This document shows, one piece after another, positions 35,604 through 45,905 of a DNA stretch of 64,000 bases (positions within the stretch are counted from its first letter, which is position 1; every line of letters begins with the position of its first letter). Below the pieces are notes generated by a model, which saw nothing but the letters and a program-made list of their open reading frames with translations, was not told where the DNA came from and ran no database searches. The stretch comes from Shewanella sp. SNU WT4 (lineage in GTDB: Bacteria; Pseudomonadota; Gammaproteobacteria; Enterobacterales; Shewanellaceae), in the NCBI RefSeq assembly GCF_006494715.1, contig NZ_CP041151.1, positions 3,906,001 through 3,970,000 of the forward strand, written 5' to 3'. A program made the translations under genes and the position numbers.

Positions 35604-35805
35604 GGACTTCAACCCAAAAGTGCCTAACTATTACCCACTTAAACGGGAAGGTTGGCACTTTTGGCAGTTATATTGCATAAGGCATAGTCAAATCGCAAAA
35701 CCGCTGCTATACTATTTCGTTTTCGGCGCGGGAAATCGACACGGGGTTGATTTTCTGTCTGTGAAGTTATCTAAGCGCAATCGCGCATCCACAAGGCTAC
35801 AACCC
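35604..35805 (+). promoter_or_regulatory. Promoter and leader of the DEAD-box helicase gene
   Basis: A likely -10 box TATACT occurs at 35708-35713, with no good -35 box. Transcription from it would give a leader of about 85-90 nt before the start codon, ending in AAGG upstream of the ATG. Long leaders are typical of cold-shock helicase genes (known for E. coli csdA); regulation here is inferred. Confidence 0.35.
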
Positions 35806-37650
35806 ATGTCATCCAGTGAAAAAACATTTCGTGAACTCGGTCTTTCCGAGCCAGTTCTGCGCGCGCTTGACGAGTTAGGTTATGAAAAACCGACTCCAAT
35901 TCAAGACGCAAGTATTGTTCCTTTGATGCAAGGCCAAGACATTATTGGTCAAGCACAAACAGGTACAGGTAAGACAGGCGCTTTCGCCCTGCCATTACTG
36001 AGCGCCATCGACGCTAATCTGAGCGCTCCACAAATTTTAGTGTTAGCGCCTACTCGTGAATTAGCGGTGCAGGTTGCTGAAGCATTCAGCAGCTATGCCA
36101 AATATATGAAAAACTTCCATGTACTGCCTATTTATGGCGGTCAGAGCATGCAACAGCAGCTTAACGCTCTGAAGCGTGGCCCACAAGTTATCGTTGGTAC
36201 TCCAGGTCGTGTGATGGATCACATGCGCCGTGGCACTCTGAAATTAGATTCACTGCACGCCTTAGTGTTAGATGAAGCTGATGAAATGCTGAAAATGGGC
36301 TTCATCGATGATATCGAATGGATCCTTGAGCACACGCCAAAGACCAGACAGTTAGCTCTGTTCTCTGCCACTATGCCTGAGCAAATCAAGCGTGTTGCTG
36401 GTAAGCACTTAAACAATCCTGCTCATATCAGTATTGCTGCGAGCCACACCACTGTTGAGTCAATCGAACAGCGTTTTGTTCAAGTGTCACAACACAACAA
36501 ACTGGAAGCTCTGGTACGCGTACTGGAAGTGGAAAACACTGAAGGTATCATCATCTTCGTTCGTACCCGTAACTCATGTATGGAACTGGCTGAAAAGTTA
36601 GAAGCCCGTGGTTATGCAGCGTCTCCGCTGCACGGTGATATGAACCAGCAAGCTCGTGAACGCGCTGTTGAACAGCTGAAGAATGGCAAGTTAGACATTC
36701 TGATCGCGACCGACGTTGCTGCCCGTGGTCTGGACGTTGAGCGTATTGGTCACGTAGTTAACTACGATATTCCTTACGATACAGAAGCTTATGTACACCG
36801 TATTGGCCGTACTGGCCGTGCTGGTCGTACTGGTATGGCAATCTTGTTTGTGACTAGCCGTGAAATGCGCATGCTGCGCACTATCGAGCGCGCCACTAAC
36901 AGCCGTATTTCACCAATGAAAGTTCCTAGCCCAGAAACTGTGGCTGAGCGTCGTCTGTCTCGTTTAGGTGAGCAACTGTCTAACGTGATCAACAATGAGT
37001 CATTAGACTTTATGCGTGATGCTGTGGCTCAGTTGTGTCAACAACTGGAAGTCGATAGCGATGCACTGGCTACTGCTCTGTTGTTCCAAGTACAGCAAGA
37101 GCGTCCACTGCAGTTGCCTGTGATGCAAGAACGTCAGCGTGACACTCGTGATGAGCGTCGTGATGGTCAAGGCGGCCGTGATGGTAGTCGCGAAAGCCGT
37201 GATGGTGGTCGTGAGCGTCGTCCACGTCCAAGCCCAGAGCGTTTAGGTGCTGCTGATCCGTTGAAAGACAATCCAGATCTGAAGATGTGTCGTTACATCA
37301 TAGATGTGGGTCGTGACCATGGTGTTGGTGTAGGTAACATCGTTGGCGCTATCGCTAACGAAGCTAACATCGAAAGCCGCTTCATTGGCCACATCCAGTT
37401 ACTGGATCAAATGACCACTGTTGACTTGCCACAAGGCATGCCAAAAGATGTCATGCTGCACCTGAAAAAAGTGCGCGTATGTGGTAAGCCATTAAACATT
37501 CGTGAAGTAGGTGATGAAGTAATCCCTGCTGACAGCCGCCCAGCTCGTCGTCGTCGCCCAGAAGGCGCGCGTCCTGAGGGTGCTCGTCCAGAAGGCGCTC
37601 GTAGCGCTGAAGGTCAACGTGAGCGTCGTCCACGCCGTCCACGTGACTAA
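35806..37650 (+). CDS. deaD: DEAD-box ATP-dependent RNA helicase DeaD/CsdA
   Basis: The protein has 614 residues. The helicase core shows AQTGTGKTGAFALP (motif I), PTRELAVQ (Ia), DEADEMLKMGF (II), SATMPEQI (III), ATDVAARGLD (V) and HRIGRTGRAGR (VI). After a basic RDG-rich linker the DbpA-type RNA-binding domain follows (MCRYIIDVGRDHGVGVGNIV), characteristic of CsdA. The tail repeats PEGAR three times and ends RPRRPRD. CsdA unwinds structured RNA in ribosome assembly and mRNA decay, mainly in the cold. The frame is open 62 codons further upstream, but MSSSEKTFRELGLSEPVL is the family start. It is monocistronic with a terminator. Confidence 0.95.
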   Translation: MSSSEKTFRELGLSEPVLRALDELGYEKPTPIQDASIVPLMQGQDIIGQAQTGTGKTGAFALPLLSAIDANLSAPQILVLAPTRELAVQVAEAFSSYAKYMKNFHVLPIYGGQSMQQQLNALKRGPQVIVGTPGRVMDHMRRGTLKLDSLHALVLDEADEMLKMGFIDDIEWILEHTPKTRQLALFSATMPEQIKRVAGKHLNNPAHISIAASHTTVESIEQRFVQVSQHNKLEALVRVLEVENTEGIIIFVRTRNSCMELAEKLEARGYAASPLHGDMNQQARERAVEQLKNGKLDILIATDVAARGLDVERIGHVVNYDIPYDTEAYVHRIGRTGRAGRTGMAILFVTSREMRMLRTIERATNSRISPMKVPSPETVAERRLSRLGEQLSNVINNESLDFMRDAVAQLCQQLEVDSDALATALLFQVQQERPLQLPVMQERQRDTRDERRDGQGGRDGSRESRDGGRERRPRPSPERLGAADPLKDNPDLKMCRYIIDVGRDHGVGVGNIVGAIANEANIESRFIGHIQLLDQMTTVDLPQGMPKDVMLHLKKVRVCGKPLNIREVGDEVIPADSRPARRRRPEGARPEGARPEGARSAEGQRERRPRRPRD

Positions 37651-37674
37651 TTAAGCTAGCCTTTGGCTAACTAA

Positions 37675-37702
37675 TAAAAAAGCCCCTTCTGGGGCTTTTT
37701 TG
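37675..37702. terminator. Terminator of deaD
   Basis: AAAAAAGCCCC / GGGGCTTTTTT with a 3-base loop lies about 25 bp after the deaD stop and upstream of the convergent HAD gene. Confidence 0.92.
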
Positions 37703-37725
37703 TTGGCTGCGATTTACTGCGCCTA

Positions 37726-37755
37726 AATGTTTACGTGACTAATGTTTACGTGACT
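37726..37755. repeat. Two-copy 15-bp tandem repeat
   Basis: The unit AATGTTTACGTGACT is present twice in perfect tandem between the deaD terminator and the HAD gene. There is no sign of function. Confidence 0.8.
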
Positions 37756-37814
37756 CAAGCTATGTATCACTTGAGCTGCTTGAGTTAGCTGAGTCATCAC
37801 TTATGTTAGGTTTA

Positions 37815-38462
37815 CTAAGAGCGCGCCTTAAGCTCAGAGAGTAGCTCGTGATAACAACGAAAGACCCAATCGGCTTGATGGGCATAATCAGGCGCACCTT
37901 CTGGGCAATACAAGGCCGCCACGCAACCTGCGTTACGCGCCGTTTGAATATCAAAGAGATAATCACCAATAAACAGGACTTGTTCAGCTGGCAGTTGCCA
38001 CTGCTCACAAAAAACCTGCACCCCTTCAGGATCAGGCTTAGCTTTAACATCATCGCGAGTTAATAGTGGTAAATTCAGGCCTAAACGGCTTAAGGTCAGC
38101 TCAGCCGCTGGCGCGATATTACGGGTTAAAATCGCGAGAGGTATACCTTGCTGCTGCCAATAGGCAATCAGCTCTGCCGCGCCATCAATCCAAGTAGCCG
38201 TCATTGAGCTTTGTAACTCGTATCTGTGTACTACGGCCGTTGCCGCCGCTAACTCTGTAGCCCTTAAGCTTGATAGATGCGCCAAGATATCCGTGCCGCT
38301 AGCAATTCCCAACTCACGCCGTAAGCCGCTAAAATCCGGATTTGAATGAGCCAAGGTGCCATCAAGATCGAAAATAACGGCGCTAAATGCGCTAATGTCA
38401 CTGAGTCCTGTATTCACTGCGCCTTCTGCATTCGCCGCGCTTGCTGCATTTACTGCCACCAT
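37815..38462 (-). CDS. HAD-superfamily phosphatase (phosphoglycolate phosphatase-like)
   Basis: This 215-residue hydrolase has the HAD motifs in order: motif I VIFDLDGTLAHSNPDF (nucleophile Asp in DLDGT at about residue 32), motif II LAILTRN, motif III Lys in DDVKAKPDPEG, and motif IV VLFIGDYLFDIQTARNAG. The cap is small and alpha-helical, as in subfamily IA. The first 28 residues are Ala-rich and unlike the family, with no ribosome site at the first ATG, so the true start may be later. The substrate is unknown. It is convergent with deaD and separate from the APC carrier gene. Confidence 0.82.
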   Translation of the reverse strand: MVAVNAASAANAEGAVNTGLSDISAFSAVIFDLDGTLAHSNPDFSGLRRELGIASGTDILAHLSSLRATELAAATAVVHRYELQSSMTATWIDGAAELIAYWQQQGIPLAILTRNIAPAAELTLSRLGLNLPLLTRDDVKAKPDPEGVQVFCEQWQLPAEQVLFIGDYLFDIQTARNAGCVAALYCPEGAPDYAHQADWVFRCYHELLSELKARS

Positions 38463-38559
38463 GACTTAAATCACTGTCCTTAAATTGATACTTATTTATA
38501 CCGCATATTCCGTAAGTTTATACGCTAAATCTGTACATTAAGTTCGCTGTGATCTCAGT

Positions 38560-39966
38560 TTATAACTTAAATAATACCCAAGCGGCGAAACACGCAAGTA
38601 ACGCCAAAATTAATACAATCATACGATTACCACCAACAAACCACACTTGTCTTTGCTGACGCTTAGCTATGCTAAAGAATATTAACCCAGGGAAATACAA
38701 CAGAGTTGCCAGCAATAAGTGATGTAGCCCTGAGGCATACAGCAGCCAAAAACCATAGAGCATAGCCACAGCGCCAAAGATGGCCATGCTATAAATTTTA
38801 TCTTGTCGCCCTTGCTTAACCGCATAAGCTGCCACCAATAAATAAGGCACCAAGATCATCTCAGATGAGATGTTTAACAAGGTATTGTAGCCACCGCCCA
38901 GTAAGTTAACCGCCAGCAAAATACCTTGAATGACTAAGCTTGAAATCAATAAGGTAAATATCGGAGTGCCGACCTTATTGGTCTTACTAAAAATAGCGGG
39001 AAACATCTTATCTTTGGACGCTGTATAAGGCGTTTCAATGGCTAACATGGTCCAGCTTAAATAGGCGCCGCACACAGATATAATCAATCCGATACCCACT
39101 ATGTATAAGCCTGCAGGCCCCATAATAGATTCAAGTACTTTAGCCGCCGAAGGATTAGGCATTTGCGCCAGTTCCTTAGTGGAAATAACCCCCATAGACA
39201 TTAAGCTCACCAGCACATAAATCACTAAGGTCAGCAATAACCCCATCACAGTGGCGCGGCCAACGTCTTTGCGCACCCGCGCCCGCGTAGATAAAATCAC
39301 TGCACCTTCAATACCGATAAAGACCCACACGGTAATCAGCATGGTTTCTTTCACTTGCGATATTAACGACTCACTGGGATTACCGGCCACATGGGAAAAA
39401 TTAAGGGTAAAAGTCTCCCACTTAAATGCCGTGACCACAGCCACAATAAAGATAAAAATGGGGATAAGCTTAGCCACTGTGGTTAAGAGGTTAATCAAGG
39501 CTGCGGTTTGCACTCCCCGCAGCAATAAGAAATACATACCCCAGACAAAAACCGACGCGCAGGCAATCGATACCGCCGTGGTGCCATTACCAAAAATGAC
39601 GTGTTGCGGCGTATCAAAAAACAGGCCTAAGGTACTGAAAATAATTACTAAAAATGACACATTGGCAACGACTGCGCTAATCCAATATCCCCACGAAGAA
39701 AAGAAACCGATTAGCTCACCAAACCCAGATTTAGCGTAACCAAAAACCCCAGTAGAAATTTCGGGTTTATGGATACATAACTGCTGAAAAGTTAAGGCCA
39801 GAAAAATCATGCCGCCACCGGAAATGATCCAACCTATCATCACAGCCAGAGGGCTCGCGACTGCGGCCATATTTTGCGGTAAGGCAAACACCCCAGCACC
39901 AATAATGGATCCCACGACCAAGGCAGTTAACGAAAATATGCCGAGTTTATTATCAGGATGAGACAA
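38560..39966 (-). CDS. Basic amino acid/polyamine antiporter, APC family (ArcD-like)
   Basis: This 468-residue protein with twelve or thirteen helices begins with the APC signature LVVGSIIGAGVFALPQNMA in helix 1. Its pattern (WVFIGIEGAVILSTRARVRKDVGRAT; LSWTMLAIETPY) is that of arginine/ornithine or lysine exchangers. I chose a TTG start (LSHPDNKLG) because AAGGAG lies 7 bp upstream; a GTG six codons earlier overlaps that ribosome site. No arginine deiminase genes are adjacent, so the physiological substrate is open. Inner membrane, monocistronic. Confidence 0.82.
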   Translation of the reverse strand: MSHPDNKLGIFSLTALVVGSIIGAGVFALPQNMAAVASPLAVMIGWIISGGGMIFLALTFQQLCIHKPEISTGVFGYAKSGFGELIGFFSSWGYWISAVVANVSFLVIIFSTLGLFFDTPQHVIFGNGTTAVSIACASVFVWGMYFLLLRGVQTAALINLLTTVAKLIPIFIFIVAVVTAFKWETFTLNFSHVAGNPSESLISQVKETMLITVWVFIGIEGAVILSTRARVRKDVGRATVMGLLLTLVIYVLVSLMSMGVISTKELAQMPNPSAAKVLESIMGPAGLYIVGIGLIISVCGAYLSWTMLAIETPYTASKDKMFPAIFSKTNKVGTPIFTLLISSLVIQGILLAVNLLGGGYNTLLNISSEMILVPYLLVAAYAVKQGRQDKIYSMAIFGAVAMLYGFWLLYASGLHHLLLATLLYFPGLIFFSIAKRQQRQVWFVGGNRMIVLILALLACFAAWVLFKL

Positions 39967-40251
39967 AGCAGTGCTCCTTAGCACAAATAGTTGGTTAACT
40001 ATGACGATTCAACAGGGATTAAACACACCAAGTGTAGACGACTCGGTACAATGTTTTAGGGTAACGGGGAAACGGCCAGCGGCGCTGGCCTACAGACTTC
40101 GAAGGCTTAATAATTTAGAGGTATGACGGAAAGTCACCCTAAACAGCGGGCGCTGCTTAGGGTGTTGAAAAGTGATGATAAGCGCAAGTCTTAGGCTTAT
40201 GCCCATGGCCGCCATCATAGTAAAAGTCGTGACTAGGATCATGACTAGCAG

Positions 40252-40839
40252 TTAACGATCAATATCAGGATTAATGGTTTTTTCAGCAGCTTGCGCTTGG
40301 CGCGTGGCTAAACGCTCGGCACTGCGGCTCACTGAAATCAACACTAGCCCTAAAATAATCAGCTTAACCCCAATCAAGATACCAATCACAAATTCAGAGG
40401 ATACTGGCCATTGCCACATGATAATGCCGGCCATGATTAATGAAGATACGCCGCCCATGGCTATATATCCCCAGCCATGACGTGGGCGCATTTGCAGGGC
40501 GCTGGTTAGGCTTGCCATGCCATCTAGCACAAAATAAATGCCTAAGAATAAGGTTAAGGTGGCAAGCCCTAGGCTTGGCATAAACAGCACCACTAAACCG
40601 GCAATACCTGTAATGATGGCAAACACTAAGCGGGCGCTAAAACCGCGGCCTTCACCAGGCCAAGCGGCCAAACTTTGCACGAAGCCAACGATAAGCAGCA
40701 CCACACCAAATAATAAAGTGACCGCTAAGCCCATCACCATAGGTAATGCCAAGGCAATAAGACCAAAAATAAGGGTAATTATGCCCCACTTTTTACTGGC
40801 TTTGGACGCCCCAGCAATTAACTGATTCATATCATTCAT
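40252..40839 (-). CDS. HdeD family membrane protein
   Basis: This protein of about 195 residues has six hydrophobic helices arranged as three pairs, the HdeD/DUF308 pattern (WGIITLIFGLIALALP, VTLLFGVVLLIVGFVQSL, LFLGIYFVLDGMASL, GVSSLIMAGIIMWQWP). E. coli HdeD is tied to acid resistance at high cell density. I chose the start MNDMNQLIAGASKASKKW; the frame opens 33 codons earlier in a stretch that does not look coding. Monocistronic. About 285 bp upstream of the APC gene on the same strand hold nothing recognisable. Confidence 0.8.
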   Translation of the reverse strand: MNDMNQLIAGASKASKKWGIITLIFGLIALALPMVMGLAVTLLFGVVLLIVGFVQSLAAWPGEGRGFSARLVFAIITGIAGLVVLFMPSLGLATLTLFLGIYFVLDGMASLTSALQMRPRHGWGYIAMGGVSSLIMAGIIMWQWPVSSEFVIGILIGVKLIILGLVLISVSRSAERLATRQAQAAEKTINPDIDR

Positions 40840-41068
40840 GGTGCTGCCTGATGTAAATTGTATGTGAAGACAGAGTTTAGCTAAGGCGAGATTCCAACAC
40901 CAGAATAAACTCAGGCCTGACAAGAGCAATATGGGCACGCGTCCAAAAATATAAACTATCTAATTGTAAATATTGAGTTTTTTATAATTAACTAGTGATG
41001 AATTATGATTTACCTAACTAACCCTTAGCAACTATGACCATAGCTAGCCCTCACTAGACTTGTCTCAA

Positions 41069-42037
<969 letters not shown>

Positions 42038-42178
42038 CTAAGTCAAGCGTAAATTTTTCATTCACCCACAATAAAGCCATTAAATGGCAACATACAGTTA
42101 AGTTTTGTAACCTTACCCCATGAGTAAGGCTACGCTGTGACGTGCTTTGCTGTGCCAAGTTGTGATTGGCAATTTGCC

Positions 42179-43240
42179 TTATTCAAGCTGATGTTGCTGC
42201 CACCATAAGGCGGCGCCGATAAGGGCGGTATCGCTATTAAGCGCTAACTGAATGGGAACAGGCTGCAAATAATGGCGCACATCATCTTTTGCCATAACCC
42301 CGTTTATAAACTCACCTTGCTTAATCAAGGGCACGATTTTTGGCAAAATGCCGCCGCAAAGTACCACGCCACCTAAGGCGCCATGAGCCAGCACTAAATC
42401 ACTCACCACTTGCCCGAGCCAATAACAAAAACATCTAAGAGTGCGAATTGCGAGTACTGAGTTCCCCGCCAAAGCAGCTTCGGTAATGGCCGCAGGGGAA
42501 TCGAGCAAGCTTGCAGGAATTGCGTTTATTGGTGTCTCTCCAGATTGAGCCTCTCTAAGCATAAGCTCTGCCATTGCTTGATATAAGCGCACTAAACCCG
42601 GGCCTGATAAAAAATATTCCACATTAACCACACTGACTTGGCGGCGGGCATGTAGCAGTAAGGCATCTTGCTCAGCATTGGTGGCAGCAAGGCAAATATG
42701 CCCCGCTTCACAGCCAACGGGGACAAAGTGCTGCTTCATAGGATGCAAAACCGCAGCGCCAAAACCAGTGCCTGGGCCGAGCACTAAAATCGGGGCGCTA
42801 GTGACAGCTTCCCCTGCTCTAACAGTTAATAACTGTTTGGGATCTAAGGCGGGGACACTGTTGGCGTAAGCCACAAAGTCATTAAGCAGCAGCACAGGCA
42901 TATTAAGCGCCGCGCTTAATTGAGAGGCACAAGCGCTCCAACCTAAGTTAATAAGATGCACTTGCTGATTAATCACAGGGCCTGCTAAGGCAAGGCTCGC
43001 GCCAATTATCTTAAAATCAGTAGGTATCAATGCCAAATACTGCTGCACTAATGCCAATACGCTCGGCGCACCTTTACTGGCTAAAGTCAGGGCTTGTTGG
43101 CACATGGGCTTATTCTCTAAATGCCCTTCACTAGCCACCAGCATAGGTTCATATAAATTGCCATTAACCTCAGCCGGTACTAATGCAAACCGGCCATTAG
43201 TGCCGCCTATATCTGCCACTAAGATCCATGCCTTATTCAT
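42179..43240 (-). CDS. glk: Glucokinase
   Basis: This glucokinase of the proteobacterial Glk (ROK-unrelated) family phosphorylates glucose with ATP. It has about 353 residues. Motifs: VADIGGTNGRFAL (phosphate-binding), LALAGPV, LLNDFVAYA (catalytic Asp), LVLGPGTGFGAAVL, and CEAGHICLA in place of the usual GEGGH. It is somewhat longer than E. coli Glk (321). AAGGA lies 8 bp before the ATG chosen. No sugar transporter or glycolytic gene is adjacent; it sits between metF and metL on the same strand but has its own upstream region beyond the metL terminator. Confidence 0.88.
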   Translation of the reverse strand: MNKAWILVADIGGTNGRFALVPAEVNGNLYEPMLVASEGHLENKPMCQQALTLASKGAPSVLALVQQYLALIPTDFKIIGASLALAGPVINQQVHLINLGWSACASQLSAALNMPVLLLNDFVAYANSVPALDPKQLLTVRAGEAVTSAPILVLGPGTGFGAAVLHPMKQHFVPVGCEAGHICLAATNAEQDALLLHARRQVSVVNVEYFLSGPGLVRLYQAMAELMLREAQSGETPINAIPASLLDSPAAITEAALAGNSVLAIRTLRCFCYWLGQVVSDLVLAHGALGGVVLCGGILPKIVPLIKQGEFINGVMAKDDVRHYLQPVPIQLALNSDTALIGAALWWQQHQLE

Positions 43241-43398
43241 CGCCGCGATCCTTTCGTCATTAACTGGCATTTAGTAATTATTGATGATTTTTAAGCACTC
43301 TTTGGTATTTTCAACGAATGCCTTCAATTACTTATAGCTTAGGTATGATCTAAAGCCGCAGCCAAATACTCAACTCACTGTCGCTATCTAGAAACAAC

Positions 43399-43427
43399 AA
43401 AGCCAATACCTAACGGGCATTGGCTTT
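43399..43427 (-). terminator. Terminator of metB-metL
   Basis: AAAGCCAAT / ATTGGCTTT form a hairpin about 70 bp after the metL stop; on the minus strand it is followed by GTTGTTT. Confidence 0.7.
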
Positions 43428-43496
43428 TATTAATGGCGAAGTCGTAAGTTAACTTAGTTGCTAAAGATCAAAGGCCGCTCAAAACTTATTGTTGGC

Positions 43497-45902
43497 TTAT
43501 TCGTGTAATAGATCGTGGCAAATTTGCGCCAGATCCGATTGCACCGCCGAGGCTGTTACTTCACGGCCAGCGCCAGGGCCGCGAATGATCAAAGGATTAC
43601 TGTGATAGCAAGCCGATCGGATCACAAACACATTATCCCCTGGGGTTAAGTTGGCATAAGGGTGCGTTCTTGCAACTGACTCTAATCCCACCTTAGCGCG
43701 ACACTTACCGTCCTGTAGATCAAGACTTGCCACATAGCGGATCACTTGCCCTTGCGCCGCCACATCAGCAAGGGCTGTGGCCATGGGGCCATTAAGATCG
43801 CTTAACTGATCAATAAATTCAGTTAATGACACATGCTGCAAATGATCTGGCACTAATGAGGTTAACTCAATATCGTCAAGCTCAAGGGGCAAGCCTATCT
43901 CGCGGGCTAAGATCAATAATTTGCGCTGCATATCGCGCCCAGAAAGATCATCGCGGGGATCGGGCTCAGTGATCCCTAACTCTTTAGCCTCAAGCACTAA
44001 CTGTGAAAAATCTTGGCTGCCATCAAATTTCTCAAACAACCAACATAAGGTGCCAGAAAAAATGCCACCTATGGCTTCGACTTTATCGCCTGAATTATGT
44101 AAATCATTTAACGCATGTTGCACAGGTAAACCGGCGCCGCAGCTGGCGTTATAGCGCCAAAATAAGCGCCTGACATTAAGCTGCTGCTTTAACTGGCGAT
44201 AAAAGGGTAATGGACTGGAGCCTGCGAGTTTATTGGCACTCACCATATGAATGCCATGGGCCAAAAACGCCGGATAGTGCAAAGTTAAACTGGCGCTGGC
44301 GCTAATATCTAAGGCAATCAGCTCATCACAAGGCAAAGCGGTTAATTGCTCAAACAAATCAGTAAATTGCCACTCTTGCCCTTGCTCGACTAAACGCTCA
44401 ATGCCAACGCTAGCATCTATGCCTTTCGCATCTATATAAGCCTTGGTAGAACTCACTACCCCTAATAGCTCAAGACTGATTTGTAATTCATTGCTTAAAT
44501 TTGCCCGCGCCTTAGCAAATAACTGCAACCAAGCCGAACCTATATTGCCAGTGCCAAGTAAAATCACACCAATACGCTTACGTGGGCCAGCGCAGCGTCT
44601 ATGCACCTTTTGGGTTAGAGTTGTCACCTGCGCGGCTGGCACTAAGGTTACTAAGCTCAATTCATCTTGGTATAAAGCAAAGGCGCGGCGATTAAGTAAG
44701 CGCGCGAAACCGCGGCGATAGACATTGGCATCCGCGCTAACTAAAGCAACTAAGCCATAGTCATCACAGCGATTAATGGCGCTAAGGCCAAAGGCATCGC
44801 TCAGCTGCTGCAATAAGGCCAAGGTTTGCTGGCCATTATCTAAGGTGCAGGCCAAGCTAAGCTCACAAGCCTCTTGCTCATTGGTATGCAGCCAATGGGC
44901 TAACAAGGGCACGCCTTGCTGATTAAGCGCCGCTAATAACTCCTTGCCATCGCCTGCTACTTGGCAGCGTAGTAAGCTTACGCGTTGCAGGCTAGTAACC
45001 ACTGGCGCGCTGGCGCTATGAGTCACAGGAGAAATCAACGTAAATTTAGTGTGGGATGCATAGCTTGAGCGCACAGCTAAACTCACCTCGGTATCAAACA
45101 AAGGCTGCAAAGTACGTTCATGCAATACGGGCGATCCTAGTCGCGCCAAGCGATCGGCTTCAGCTAAGGTCATGGAATCAAGCAGCTGCGCATCGCTGAT
45201 CTTATTAGGATCGGCATTAAACACGCCTTCGACGTCAGTCCAAATAGTCACCCGATTGATGCCCGCTAACGCGGCGATCAAAGTAGCGCTAAAATCCGAT
45301 CCGTTGCGACCCAATAACAAGGTTTCGCCTTGAGGGTTACTGCATATAAAACCTGTGATCACTAAACGTTGATCGCCAGATTCATCCAGTAAACGCTGCA
45401 CCAGTTGCCGTGATTGATCCATACGGATCTTAGGCATTATGCCTTCATCAGCGACTAAGATACTCGGCGCATACACGTGACAAGCTTCAACCCCTGAGCC
45501 GCGCAGTAACGCCGCCATGAGCCGCGCCGACCAGCGCTCACCAAAGCTCACTAGATAACTGGTTTGATAATGAGTCATGGCATCGAGCTGCAATAAAGTC
45601 ACTATCTCAGCTTTATCGGCGCCAAGGCGCTCACGCAAATCACGGGCGCTGTCATTGGTGAGTAACTGCTCCACCATATGCTGTTGATACTGAATTAATT
45701 CCGCTAAGGCTTCTTGCCAAATAGCGCCTTGCTGACGCAAAGCTAATAAATGATATAGCTTGTTGGTGGTCTTGCCCGCAGCTGACACCACCACCAGATC
45801 GTTACTCTGACCATGGGTTAGCAGTATATGAGCCACCCGGCGATAACAATCGGCATCCGCCAAGCTTGAACCACCAAATTTATGCAAATGACGACGCACC
45901 AT
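43497..45902 (-). CDS. metL: Bifunctional aspartokinase/homoserine dehydrogenase II
   Basis: MetL catalyses the first and third steps from aspartate towards methionine. It has 801 residues: an N-terminal aspartokinase (HKFGGSSLADADCYRRVA; VVSAAGKTTNKL; GRNGSDFSATLIAAL, WTDVEGVFNADP) and, from about residue 460, a homoserine dehydrogenase (VILLGTGNIGSAWLQLF; NKLAGSSPLPFY; SGTLCWLFEKFD with GITEPDPRDDLSGRDMQRKL). ThrA would be the alternative, but linkage to metB and metJ points to MetL. It starts 3 bp after the metB stop codon and belongs to the same operon. Confidence 0.95.
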   Translation of the reverse strand: MVRRHLHKFGGSSLADADCYRRVAHILLTHGQSNDLVVVSAAGKTTNKLYHLLALRQQGAIWQEALAELIQYQQHMVEQLLTNDSARDLRERLGADKAEIVTLLQLDAMTHYQTSYLVSFGERWSARLMAALLRGSGVEACHVYAPSILVADEGIMPKIRMDQSRQLVQRLLDESGDQRLVITGFICSNPQGETLLLGRNGSDFSATLIAALAGINRVTIWTDVEGVFNADPNKISDAQLLDSMTLAEADRLARLGSPVLHERTLQPLFDTEVSLAVRSSYASHTKFTLISPVTHSASAPVVTSLQRVSLLRCQVAGDGKELLAALNQQGVPLLAHWLHTNEQEACELSLACTLDNGQQTLALLQQLSDAFGLSAINRCDDYGLVALVSADANVYRRGFARLLNRRAFALYQDELSLVTLVPAAQVTTLTQKVHRRCAGPRKRIGVILLGTGNIGSAWLQLFAKARANLSNELQISLELLGVVSSTKAYIDAKGIDASVGIERLVEQGQEWQFTDLFEQLTALPCDELIALDISASASLTLHYPAFLAHGIHMVSANKLAGSSPLPFYRQLKQQLNVRRLFWRYNASCGAGLPVQHALNDLHNSGDKVEAIGGIFSGTLCWLFEKFDGSQDFSQLVLEAKELGITEPDPRDDLSGRDMQRKLLILAREIGLPLELDDIELTSLVPDHLQHVSLTEFIDQLSDLNGPMATALADVAAQGQVIRYVASLDLQDGKCRAKVGLESVARTHPYANLTPGDNVFVIRSACYHSNPLIIRGPGAGREVTASAVQSDLAQICHDLLHE

Positions 45903-45905
45903 AGC

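Noticed and set aside
40090..40242. 50-codon minus-strand frame between the HdeD-like and APC genes (MILVTTFTMMAAM...)
   Set aside because: No ribosome site, no recognisable domain and an unlikely composition; probably chance.
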